From positions 429,993 through 493,992 of the forward strand of contig JH720353.1 in assembly GCA_000231825.2 (NCBI GenBank): a stretch of 64,000 nucleotides of DNA, in the 5' to 3' direction. Both the position numbers and the translations under genes were made by a program. This document shows positions 1-10,068 of this stretch, one piece after another (the stretch's first letter is position 1; every line of letters begins with the position of its first letter). The notes under the pieces are model-generated. The model was not told the DNA's origin. It ran no database searches and saw only the letters and a program-made list of their open reading frames with translations. Source of the DNA: Tetrahymena elliotti 4EA (Eukaryota; Ciliophora; Oligohymenophorea; Hymenostomatida; Tetrahymenidae).

Positions 1-843
1 ATTTATGATGATTATTTTATTGATAAATTAGAAGATTTAAAATGATACTTATTTCCTATCTTTTAAATAATTTTATAGTTTCTATTTTCTTTTTAAAATA
101 TATATATATTTCGAAGACTAAATAGATATTTTAAATTTTAAATATTCTGATTAGGTTTATATTATTTACATTTAAAAATCTTATTAAACTAATACTTTTT
201 TATTTTGAAATCAAGCTATTTAAAGTTTTTCTCCTTTTGGTAAACTGTTTTTAGCTTTCCTAACTTTATGGTAATTCTTAGTATTAAACTGAAAATTGAT
301 AGGTTTACTCAACTGATATAATTTATAAAATTACAATTTTTGGTGATGTATCATTATTCATAATAGATTATAAAATTGTAAAAACCTAATGTAAATAATT
401 ATTGGTATTAGACAGAAACTGATAGGTTTACTCAAAAGGGATATAATCTTTTAAGAAATAAAATTTTTTCGAGATTTTATACTTATAATAGATTACAAAA
501 ATTGGAAAAATCCAATTTAAATATTTCTACAATATAATAATTATAATAATCACTCATTTTTAAATTTACAAAAATTAAAAAAAAAGATACTGTATCTTAA
601 ATTTAACAACTAATCTATGGAGTAAAATAACTAATAACAAATCAAAAGATACTACGAATTAATTAAAATGTGCATGGACTCCAGAGTGATTTATATAATT
701 AATTAATAAACAAATAAAACAAATTTAGTTTTAGAAAACTAAAACCTACTATAAAAATACTGAATTCTTTGATATAAAGAGCAAGACTTAAATCTCATTA
801 ATTAATCTAAATTACTTACTACACTGGGTAACTGAAATATAAA
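1..843. other. Upstream intergenic region of the CDK gene
   Basis: No coding stretch is visible in any frame with the ciliate code. It holds the degenerate tandem repeat listed separately (about 280-527) and otherwise A/T-rich sequence. It is probably the 5' flank of the kinase gene starting at 844. Confidence 0.6.
280..527. repeat. Degenerate direct tandem repeat, two units of about 125 nt
   Basis: Two head-to-tail copies are visible. The first (about 280-404) and second (about 405-527) share the core gataggtttactca (299-312 and 421-434), then a gatataat element, a run of A/T, ataatagatta with aaaattg, and aatgtaaataatt versus aatttaaatattt at the end. The copies differ by substitutions and small indels, so the duplication is not recent. 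Confidence 0.7.
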
Positions 844-2056
844 ATGATGGATATTGAATTCTAAACAAAAAATGATAGATGGGAGGATAAATTCTAAAAG
901 ATAAAACAGCTAGGAGAAGGAACTTATGGTGATGTATTCAAATGCTATGATAAAAATACAAAAGAAGTTGTTGCTGTAAAAAAGATTAAACTCGAAATAT
1001 TCTAAGGAGATGGATTCCCCTCTAGCTCAATGAGAGAAATTTCTATACTAAAAAAAATGAAACATGAAAATGTCGTCCTGTAATTTAAAATTTCCTTTTA
1101 ATTTTTTTCTAAAACTGTTTGGAAATAACCTAATCCCAAGCAATTCTTAACTTCATTTTTAAAGCACGAAAAGTCTTAGGAATGAATCATTTTATTGGAC
1201 AATTTATTTATTGCTACTTTTATGTTCTACTTAGAGCTTTTTTTATTAAAATTCTTTTTTATCAAAAGCCTTAAAGAATTTCAGTTTTAATTTGATGACA
1301 CCAGTCTTTTATTAGTATTTGAATGTCTTGAATCTGATTTAAAATAATATATTGAACGAGAATTTCCACTTGCTCAAATCAAAATCAAAGTAAAAATCTA
1401 TCCATTTTAAAATTATTATCCCTTTATTGTCAATGAAAATAAAATAATGAATAATTTAATTAATTTATTTTATTAAAATTAAGCAAATCATGAAACAAAT
1501 TTTGTAAGGAGTTGATTATTGTCATCAAATGTAGGTCATGCATAGAGATCTAAAACCTCCAAATATTTTAATTTCTTCTAAAGGAAATAATAATTTGATT
1601 GCTAAAATTTCTGATTTTGGACTCGCAAAAACTTTTACTACTCCTTTAGATAGATACACTAAGGAAATAGCAACACTTTGGTATAGAGCTCCAGAAGTTA
1701 TGCTAGGAGATGATAATTATTCAATCACAATTGATATGTGGGCTATTGGTTGTATTTTTATAGAATTAATTACCAAGAGGCCTCCATTTTAAGCTTCATG
1801 CTAAATTGACCAACTTTATTAGATGTTCTAAATATTTGGTACTCCAAATGAATAAGCTTACCCTGGCATATCTAAGCTGCCCGACTATAAAGAAAAGTTT
1901 CCTAAATTCCCAGGACAAGGAATTAAAAAACTTTTACCTGCTAATTTTAATGACCCTGAAGCTTTAGATCTCATTTCAAATATATTAATATTAGATCCTA
2001 CCTAAAGAATTTCATGTAAAGAAGCACTAAAGCATCCATACTTTAATGGTGTTTGA
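844..2056 (+). CDS. Cyclin-dependent serine/threonine kinase (CDK family)
   Basis: Exons 844-1079, 1269-1389 and 1484-2056 give 309 aa, a normal CDK length. The glycine loop GEGTYGDVF carries the Thr-Tyr pair that inhibitory kinases phosphorylate in CDK1/2. The ATP lysine lies in VAVKKIKLE. The cyclin-binding helix reads PSSSMREISILKKM in place of PSTAIRE. The catalytic loop is HRDLKPPNIL, the metal-binding DFG is present, and the activation segment contains the T-loop threonine in RYTKE and then TLWYRAPEVML. The family phosphorylates Ser/Thr-Pro sites once bound to a cyclin, in cell-cycle or transcription control. The divergent PSTAIRE helix prevents me from choosing a subfamily (CDK1/2, CDK5/PHO85-like or other). 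The start is the first of two adjacent ATGs. Only TGA closes the frame, and several glutamines are TAA or TAG. Confidence 0.93.
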
Positions 2057-3631
2057 TTAAAAATCAAATATCACTTTTGAATACAAAATTACTTTGAATA
2101 TATAGTTAAATTAATAGCAACAATTATAATAAAAAACTAAAATAAATTTTATTTTTTTGTATGATGTATTTGATTTGAGATTTATTTGAATCTGACTGAC
2201 TGAAGTTAATTGAATTTATTAGAAAAGGATATTACAAAAACTAAAATATTTTTGATAGTAAATCCTTTTTTTTTGATAGATGTTTTAAAATTAAATTTAT
2301 TTTAAAATATTTAAATTTTATGATAAAGCTCTTAAAATTATTCAATTAAATTTTATTTAAATAATAAAATTTATTTTTGTTTAGAAAATTAGCAGTTGTT
2401 ATCAATTAATAACATAAATAATAAATACAAAAACTGATTATCGAATTTTTAGACTTTTACCTATGAAGTGAAATAGATTAAACCCTTATAATTCATTCAT
2501 CCTATTATGATATTTAATATTTAGAAGAAAAAAAATTTCATGTGAAAAATTGATTTAATTGGCTTTTTTTAATTTTGTAAAATATTTTAGGTCTTTATTT
2601 TTAAAAAATGTTTAAACAGTTTAAATATCATTTTTTTTTAATTTATTTTTTGTTAGATGCAATAATTTGTTGATATTTATTGAATATTTTTAAACTTGCT
2701 TAAAAAAATATAAAAACCTAAATTTGTTTAAAATTAATTTATTTTTTAATGAATTTTAATAGATTTACTTTTAATTAAAATTAACATTTTTAAATTTCTA
2801 ATTGGGAAAAAAGAGTTTAAATTTAATTTAAATAATTTATTTTAAAAACTAATTCAAAATTTGATTAAGATTTTATAATCACGAAAATTTACCTGATATT
2901 TTTAATTTTTTTTTAAATTAATCTTAATCAAAATTTAATGGAAATCACTATCTATTTTACAGCATTTAGCTTGCTAGAAACCTAATCAATATTTTTGTAA
3001 AGTCTTAATTTTAAAATTCAAAAAAAACAAATAAATATATAAATAATCATAATGTGATTTAACTATCAATCAATTCTAATAAAAATTTATGATTTATTTT
3101 GTACAAGATAAAGGTTTTAAGAACACTTTAAATTAAATTTGAGTTAAATATTAGAACAGTAATTTACTAATTTAACTATTTTAGGTGTTTTTCAAATTTA
3201 ATTTATATAAAATAGACTATAAAAGTCTAAAATTCAAAAATTTTGCATTAAAATTTTAATTTTTTAGGATTGTAAATATCTAAAAAACTAACTTTAAATA
3301 TAAATTAAGCTTTAATGATGAAAATTCTTAAGTATAAAATTATTATTAAATGTAAATTGTTACAAACATATACATAAAACAGAATTTAAAACCATTTGAA
3401 GAATATAAATTGAATGATATTATTATATCTATTGCTTTCTATTTTTTTCTGGTAGGAATTTTTGATTGCTCAAAACATGTAAAATAGACTGCCTGACCAA
3501 GTAATATTGTACTCGAAATATATTAAATTGAGATCAAAGGAATTAATAAATTTTTATATCAACTAAAACATAAAATATCAATAAGTTTATAAAAAAATAA
3601 GTAAATCAACAAATTTATAAACAAAAAATAA
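2057..3631. other. Intergenic, 1.6 kb
   Basis: Very A/T-rich, with dense TGA and other stops in all frames and no protein-like stretch. It contains one inverted repeat near 2852-2936, listed separately. Otherwise I see nothing. Confidence 0.55.
2852..2936. repeat. Short inverted repeat
   Basis: The arm tttgattaagatt (about 2857-2869) is matched in reverse complement by aatcttaatcaaa (about 2920-2932), with roughly 50 nt between. It could form a hairpin in DNA or RNA. In sequence this A/T-rich it may also be chance, since the arm is only 13 nt. Confidence 0.4.
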
Positions 3632-4682
3632 ATGCAATAGTAAGTTCTCTAAAACACTTTTGTTCCTACCCATGTTCTCATTGGCGCTGAACACAAAAAA
3701 TCAAAAAAATTTGACGACAATGTACAATTATAAAAAATTGGAGGCCACTACAAAATTAATGCTGTCAGCGTATTTTGGGATGAAAAGCATATAATTGGTG
3801 TCTAGGTTTACTATAAAATTGGAAAGGGCGCTATTGGAGATTTCTTAGATGCTGGTAATTAAAATCTTCAATTTAAAACATTCTACTATATCATGAAGCT
3901 TTTAGATAAAATAAAGCTTGTTTAAAATGATTTTTTTGATTATTATCAATTTATTTTTTTTTAAATATTTATTAATCTTTTTATCTAAAATAATAGTCCA
4001 TAACAAGCCTGAAAAGGTCGGAAAAACTCATGGCGCTCTCTTTGAAATAGGTCCTGATGATTATTTACTTGAAGTTAATGGAAAAATTTCCTCAGATTCT
4101 CACTTAAATAAGATTGGTTTTGTTACTTATAGAGGTAAATAAGCCAGCTTTGGTGTCGAAGAAGGTACTTTCTTCTCACATAAGTATGATAACTATACTT
4201 TTGGTGGATTTATTGGTGGATTCAGAGATTACGTAGATTTCTTACATATTCCTCTCCTTCCTATCCCCTAAGAATTCTTAAGAGAATTCAAGCCCATTTA
4301 ATTAAATCTCAATATGAATAATTAAACTATTGCTCAAGCCGAAATCAGAAGAAATAATACAGGAGCTCCTGCATATGGTAATGGCGGCTCTGGAAATAAA
4401 ATTATTGAAGTAAAGTAAGACTTTATGTAAATCAATGTTCCTAAATTACCCTAGAAGTTCCCTACTAACCCAGTTCCTTCTTCAAATTAACCTAACTAAT
4501 ATGGCTATCCTCCTTAGAATGTCTGCTACCCTCCTTAGAACAATGGTTATCCTCCATAGAATTTTAACTACCCTCCCTAAAATAACTAATTTGGTGGTTA
4601 TCCTCCTTAACCAACTTACAATAATAATAATCATGGATCAAATAATATGTTGGATAGTAAATATCCTGTATTAAAAAAATGA
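3632..4682 (+). CDS. Jacalin-like lectin domain protein with Pro/Gln-rich tail
   Basis: Exons 3632-3919 and 4008-4682 give 320 aa. Residues about 30-225 read as a jacalin-type beta-prism: IGGHYKINAVSVFWDEKHI, then GVQVYYKIG, LLEVNGKI, IGFVTYRGKQASFG and FGGFIGGFRDYVDFL, the last matching the family's F-x-G-x-G closing strand. Jacalin-fold proteins usually bind mannose- or galactose-type glycans. The C-terminal tail is low-complexity with at least four YPPQN units (YGYPPQN, YPPQNNGYPPQN, NYPPQNN) and ends in an Asn run. There is no signal peptide, so a cytosolic role is likelier than secretion. The 88-nt intron was placed so that the frame and beta-strand order are kept. The ligand is unknown. 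Confidence 0.8.
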
Positions 4683-4807
4683 ATAGAATATTTAAAAACA
4701 GTAAATTGATTATTTATAAAAGAAGTTTAACAAAATAGATAAATATTTATTGAGAGTATATTAAAATTATATATTTTCTATATTTTATTATTAATATTAT
4801 ATATATT

Positions 4808-4822
4808 CATCCATCCATCCAT
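4808..4822 (+). repeat. Simple repeat (CATC)n
   Basis: Nearly four perfect CATC units directly downstream of the lectin-like gene. Confidence 0.85.
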
Positions 4823-4896
4823 ACCCTTAGTCTATTCTCTTCCTAACTAGAACAATTCAATCCAACAATTAAAGAATTTATTTTATCAAAAAGAAT

Positions 4897-4920
4897 ATAA
4901 GTAAGTAAGTAAATAAGTAA
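4897..4920 (+). repeat. Simple repeat (AAGT)n
   Basis: Imperfect AAGT/TAAG tetranucleotide run. Confidence 0.8.
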
Positions 4921-5171
4921 AAGAGATGCTATAAATTTATTTTACTTCATAAAGTTTAATTTAAATAAAAAACTCTACTACTCAAGAATGCGTGCCATTT
5001 ATTTGTCAATTCAAATTTTATCACACCTTCGTTTTGGGCTATCTTTTTATTAGAAAATAAATTATATTATAATAAATACTGGTATCTTATTTCTCTCAGT
5101 TCTAATTAGGATTTTTTTGATATAATTTTTTTGTGCATATTATTGATCAAAGTTTAAAAAGGATTTTAAGG

Positions 5172-5936
5172 ATGTCAATTCAATACAAGTTCCTCAAATA
5201 CTATAACAATATTAGATACTTTCTAATAAAAGATAGGAAAATTAAATTTGAAGCAGCAGGGACTCACTTATTAGCAGATACTTCTAAAAAAAAACATACT
5301 TAAGATTTTTAAACAATAGTTGCTATTATTCTTAATCAGTAAACAAGGAGTTTAAATGTTGAAAACAGTATGAAAAACTTAAAATTTAATATCAGGTTTG
5401 ACGCAAAATAAGTTGCTATAATGAGTTAGAAAACATTTGGAAAATATTTAGAAGGTGTGACATATCCTGGAAAAAAATCTGATTAAATCATATAAACAGC
5501 TTAAATTATACTAAATGAGTTTAATGAAGAAGTTCCAACAGATCCAAAAGAACTTAGTAAACTCAAAGGCATGGGAAAAAGTTCCATTTAGTTATTTTTA
5601 AAAAAAGTAGAGAATTATGAAAGTAAGCATATTACATTAACTCCTAAAACTCTCCTCTTATTATTAAGACTGCAAATTATTGCTGGTTAGGATATAAGTA
5701 TTTATAAAGACGAAACTTAATTGAATAACCCAGAAATTTAATAATATCTCTAGTCTTTTATTGATCCTATTTTATGGAAAACTATGCATATCCCCCTAGA
5801 TTTATTTGTTAATGAAATATGTTAAGAAGAAAAGCCTAAGTGCTAAGAATGCCCTATAAGAGATAATTGTCCAACTTTTTAAATGAATTTTGCTAAAAAA
5901 TAAGACCCATCTCATCAACAATCTAATGAACAATGA
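5172..5936 (+). CDS. Endonuclease III-like HhH-GPD protein with a 4Fe-4S loop, apparently without catalytic residues
   Basis: A single exon of 254 aa. The C-terminus has the iron-sulfur loop of the endonuclease III/MutY family with exact spacing C-x6-C-x2-C-x5-C (Cys217, 224, 227, 233; EICQEEKPKCQECPIRDNC). The N-terminal half matches the family's opening helices (IILNQQTRSLNVENSMKNL, compare 'LSxQTxD..V'), and LKGMGKSSIQLFLKK fits the helix-hairpin-helix LPGVGRKTA. In active enzymes a lysine follows GVGR and an aspartate sits in VDTHV. Here the aligned positions are Ser (GMGKSS) and a TLTPKT segment without Asp. The family excises oxidised pyrimidines through a base-excision mechanism. This member may bind DNA or the Fe-S cluster without glycosylase or lyase activity. 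The start is the first ATG after an in-frame TGA at 5118. Confidence 0.72.
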
Positions 5937-6369
5937 AAATTTATTTTGTTTATTCTAAAAAAAACTAATTAGTTTCATTCAATAATTGTTTTACATAAAT
6001 ATATATTTTTGATGTTGTTAAAAATATTAATACAGATTCAATAAAATTAAAATGCCATTCTCTTATTTCATTATAAAAGAATAAAGTTTTGAGCTTTTGC
6101 TTTTGTATTTTTCATTGAATATAAATCAAGTGTTTAGTTTTGAAGTATGTAAAAGATAAATAATATACACATTTGATAAACAAAATGAGATGTGTTTGAT
6201 TGTTTGACTATTCATCATAAAGTGTAACCAAATACTAAAACCAAATATTTTAAATAAAAAGAAAATTGTTTAAAGATAAAAAATTAAATCATAAATCTTT
6301 TAATAATTTACTAAAATTGTACTTTTTAACTAAAAAAATAAAAATCAAAAAAGTTTTCCTAAAATATAA
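5937..6369. other. Intergenic, 430 nt
   Basis: A/T-rich spacer between two genes on the same strand. No coding or RNA signal seen. Confidence 0.6.
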
Positions 6370-6861
6370 ATGAATGCTGAATACTTTATCAAAAATTTGA
6401 ACCTAATCAAACTTCCCAATAACATGTATCTTGCTGAAACATACCTATCTGAAGATTACACTTAGTCATCGGAATAGAAGTAGAGAAAAGCTTCTTCAGC
6501 AGCTTAATGCTTATACTAAAGTGGCGTTTTTGCTGGGTTCCATTCATTGCAATCAGAAGAAACTTTAATTCTTAACTATGGATGCTCTCTTGAAGTAATT
6601 ACAATTAATGAAGATGGATCAATTAAAAAAGAAGTGTTAGGATATGATTTAGAAAAGGGAGAGAAGCCCTAAATAACTATTCCAAAAAATAAACTCTTTG
6701 CTATTGTAAATTCCCATACTGATCCTAATGCATTTTCCTTAGCTACTGCATTTGTTACTCCTGCATATGATGTATCTTTTTGTTCCTTCCCAAAAGGAGA
6801 AGAATTAATTGAAAAGTTCCCTTAACACAAAGAACTTATCTAAAAATATGCTTCAAATTGA
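6370..6861 (+). CDS. DUF985 / cupin_5 family protein
   Basis: A single exon of 163 aa, close to the usual length of the family (YML079W in yeast is the structural model). The family pattern is visible in order: an early AETYLSEDY segment, GVFAGFHSLQSEETL (compare F-H-R-L-x-S-D-E), LNYGCSLEVITINEDG, VLGYDLEKGEKPQITIPKN, and the closing strand ATAFVTPAYDVSFCSF followed by an acidic GEELIEKFP. These proteins are small double-stranded beta-helix cupins. Their natural substrate is not established, so I assign fold only. It probably acts in the cytosol, as there is no signal peptide or membrane segment. Confidence 0.87.
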
Positions 6862-8074
6862 TTTTAACTAAACTTAAATAATTTTTTAGTATTTTTATAT
6901 GTAATCCTTATCCAATAAGATTATGTAATCAAATAAAAAGTATATTTAGGTAAATTAATTAAAGAAAACTAGAACTAAATGTTGGTTTAAAATGAGATTA
7001 GTATTTCATATTTATACAAAGTCCAATTTTTGTCTTATAATTTTTTATATTTTTCTATTTATTTTATGGTTATTTCAATGTTAGTATAACTAATAGCCTA
7101 TAATATCTTCTGTAACAACTAAATAGTTATCTAAGATACCTAGATTAATTGAAGTAGTGATATTCAGTGGGTTTCAATCCAAATCTTTTCATTAATAATC
7201 TCTAAACAAAAAATTTGGAAATGATTTATTGAAATATTTTTATTTTTTCTTTTCTAAAAACTGAGAATGAATTGAATATATCCATTAACATAAAGTACTT
7301 AAACAAAAATAGATTGAAAAACTTTAAGAGCAATGCTTCACAAAATTAGTTAAAATTATTTTTTTTAATTATATTCAAAATAAAAGAAAAAAACCTTCAA
7401 AATTCAGAATCTGATAATATTTAATCATTTAATAATAATAATATAATAATATGAATTCGAATTTATTCTTTTTAATATTTGCTTTGCTTATGAATTTTTT
7501 TATTTCAAAGATTTGGTAGCTTGGATGGCTCTTCCTGATATTTGATGTTAAAATAGGCTATAAAAAAACTAAATAAAAAAAGTATTTAAAAAATTATTTA
7601 GGAAAAAAAAAAAAGAAACTTTAAAAAGAATTATTGTAATGAGTATTTTATTCAAATTAAATTGAAAACAATCACAACAGCTATATAAGATATTTATGTG
7701 TAATGCTTAATAAATAAAATATATTCCTATTTATCCTCAAACCAAAAACAGGAGTAGTTTTCATTCATTTATTTTGACTAATCTATTTTTTCCTTTAAAG
7801 TGTCTCAAATCTTTAAGATGTTTATCAATAATTTTATGATGAAGAAACCTCTACTTTTCTAAATAAAAGAGTGTTCGAGAGAATATTAAATATCTGTAGA
7901 AACATAGCTATCTCAATAGAATTTGTCATCTCCTTTCTGGATATTATTGACAAAAAAGAGCAGAATTTTTTCTATCACTTTTTCATTTAATTTTTTTGTT
8001 AAAAAAAAATTTCTTCCTCTTTTTTGATAAAAATAAATATCTAAATAAAACAAATTAAATAAAAAAAAGATCAG
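6862..8074. other. Intergenic, 1.2 kb, upstream of the NEDD8-like gene
   Basis: No coding stretch. The last 150 nt (about 7925-8074) are duplicated, in diverged form, in front of the decayed copy at 9355; compare gacaaaaaagagcag with ttacaaaaaagaattc and ttttcatttaat in both. This block is therefore likely promoter or 5' UTR carried along in the duplication. Confidence 0.6.
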
Positions 8075-8308
8075 ATGTAAATTTCTATCAAGACTCTTGC
8101 TGGTAAGAAGCAAAACTTAACCTTTGAACCTACCAACACTATCCACTAAATAAAGCTTACTCTTTAAGAAAAGGAAGGTATTGGTGTAGACCAAATTAAA
8201 TTGATTTTCGGTGGTAAGTAATTAAATGACGAAATGACCATCTAAGACGCCAAGATTAATGCTGGTGATACTCTCCACATGGTCTTATAACTTAAGGGTG
8301 GTTTCTGA
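8075..8308 (+). CDS. Ubiquitin-like modifier, NEDD8/RUB-like
   Basis: A single exon of 77 codons: one ubiquitin-fold unit ending Gly75-Gly76 plus a single Phe77, so processing by a C-terminal hydrolase would expose the diglycine. The opening MQISIKTLAGK matches ubiquitin and NEDD8. GKQLNDEMTIQDAKI and AGDTLHMVL resemble NEDD8 (KQMNDEKTAADYKI) more than ubiquitin. The hydrophobic patch Leu8/Ile44/Val70 and lysines 6, 11, 27 and 48 are present; position 63 is Ala. Residue 72, which lets E1 enzymes tell ubiquitin (Arg) from NEDD8 (Ala), is Gln. Codon choice (AAG, ATC, GCT, GGT, CTC) is markedly more biased than in neighbouring genes, suggesting high expression. It could instead be a divergent ubiquitin monomer. 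Confidence 0.85.
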
Positions 8309-9354
8309 AAAATTTAAAATTATAAAAGTAGATAAAAATATATTAGTTCGCAGTAAATAAAGCATTCATTCATAAATTAGAATTAAATTCAACTTATAAT
8401 CAAATTTCTGTATATTAAGCTCTGTGTTTTGTTTATTATGTCAGCATATCATATCAGATTTACTAATATATTTGATAAAATTAGCAAATCATTCATCTTA
8501 TACTTTTACAACTAAAACAAAATTGCCTAAATTGTTTCCATAAAACAATTTTATTCATTGTTTTATCTTTTATTTGCAAGTTTTGTTTTTGTTTTATCTA
8601 AAATTTCAAATTTTATTTCAAAAATTCTAAAGATTGATTGAACACTTTTGAGGTGTCTAGATAATATTTTTATGAATTTTTTAATGAACATCATAACATA
8701 AAATTAAATTTTGAACTATTAAATAAATATTATGATATTCAACAAATTGCTGCTGATGGCTAGTTTGAATAAGTTAACTTTAGTAGTCTTTAATCATTCT
8801 CTCTATAAGTTTTAATAAAAACTATAATGATTTCTATTCTGTGAATAAATACTTTGTTTGAGAAATCAAAAAAAGATATTTTAATTGTATATAAAGGCTC
8901 TTAGTATAACTTTGAAGATAATATTTAATAATATAATATGTTTATTTAGGTAAAGATAAGTTTTTGTTTTTTACAATAAGATATTTTATATATTAATCGA
9001 TAGATCTTTTCATATTATTTCTTGATGTCATTTACAAAAAAGAATTCATTTTGTTTAAAAAATTTTCATTTAATATCTCTAATAATCATTTAGTTGTATG
9101 TGTTTCCAAATTAATACCTTATTTACTTTTTACATAAAAAAAATAAATTCAAATTAATAATTAGTAAGTCATATTAGAATACCTGTAACCTTTCAATAAA
9201 ATTTTTAATATTATTCAAGACATGTATGTATACCTGGTAGTTTATTTTGTATCAGAAAAATCCTATTTATGAACCTTTTCCTGTTTTAAAATATTTTTCT
9301 TTTTTTGATCAAAATCCAATCACCAAATAAAAAAAATTTAATAAAAAGGATCAG
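8309..9354. other. Intergenic between the NEDD8-like gene and its decayed copy
   Basis: No intact coding frame. Segments at about 9010-9074 and 9296-9354 are homologous to the 5' flank of the NEDD8-like gene (7925-7990 and 8008-8074). About 200 nt of unrelated sequence lies between the two matching blocks. Confidence 0.6.
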
Positions 9355-9500
9355 ATGTTAGCTTAAATCTATTCAATCTATAATTAATATTAAGATGATT
9401 AATTTAACATTCAAAATTATGTACAATACTCACTAAGTAAAACTTTCTGAAGGTAAGGTTGTTCCAAATAATTTTAAAATCAATCTTATTTTAAATCTTA
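9355..9500 (+). pseudogene. Decayed duplicate of the NEDD8/ubiquitin-like gene
   Basis: The context gatcagATG is shared with the intact gene. From about 9401 the sequence aligns base for base with codons 13-40 of the intact copy: aatttaacattcaaa against aacttaacctttgaa, and aatactcactaagtaaaactt against aacactatccactaaataaagctt, then ggtaaggttgttcc against ggaaggtattggtg. The ATG-to-codon-13 interval is 46 nt instead of 39, so the frame is broken, and the remainder of the domain including the diglycine end is not recognisable. The 5' flank is duplicated too. This is a tandem duplication followed by decay; no product is expected. Confidence 0.7.
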
Positions 9501-10068
9501 TTATTCGATATTTGACTACTTGAATAAAAATTTCCCTCCAGCTAACTAAATTCATGTTCTTTATTAATCTAAATTAGATTATATGAATAATAATATTTTA
9601 TAAAATATTTTTGAATATCTCTATTATTATACCTCTAATACTGTTTTATGCAAGTTAACAATTATTTTATATTTTTTTATTCACATATTTCCTTGAATGT
9701 TTAAATAAATCTAATGAAAATGCTAAAAGATTTGTTTTTTAAAATTATTATTTTATATTATTTGATATCAATTATGAGTTATATCATAAATTTTTAAATC
9801 ACTTTTAAGATCATTTACTCAATATTTTAACTCATTATTTTTATTTATATTCTGAGGTAAATATTTAATAATCATTTTGTCAATTTAAAATTTTTATTTT
9901 GCATATTAGAAAAAATATAAAAAATCTTAAATATTTTTAGATTTCTGTCATTCAATAAATAGATTTTTGCTTTTTTTAGAAAGAATTTATTATTAGTTAA
10001 TCAGATAGATAGTAGCTAATTAATTATTTAAATTTTTACTAAGTGTTATTTTTATCAAAAAAGTAAAT
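9501..10068. other. Intergenic upstream of the helicase gene
   Basis: A/T-rich with no coding stretch seen. It probably includes the 5' flank of the gene starting at 10069. Confidence 0.55.

Larger units (their letters stand above)
4683..5171. other. Intergenic with simple tetranucleotide repeats
   Basis: No coding signal. It holds a (CATC)n run at 4808-4822 and a (GTA/AAGT)n run at about 4897-4920. An in-frame TGA at 5118 closes the frame upstream of the next start codon. Confidence 0.6.

Noticed and set aside
4600..4620. aaccaactta, similar to part of the Tetrahymena chromosome-breakage sequence
   Set aside because: Only a partial match inside coding sequence; the 15-nt element was not found on either strand.
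4435..4674. Hydrophobic frame inside the lectin gene
   Set aside because: It is an out-of-frame reading of the YPPQN-repeat tail.
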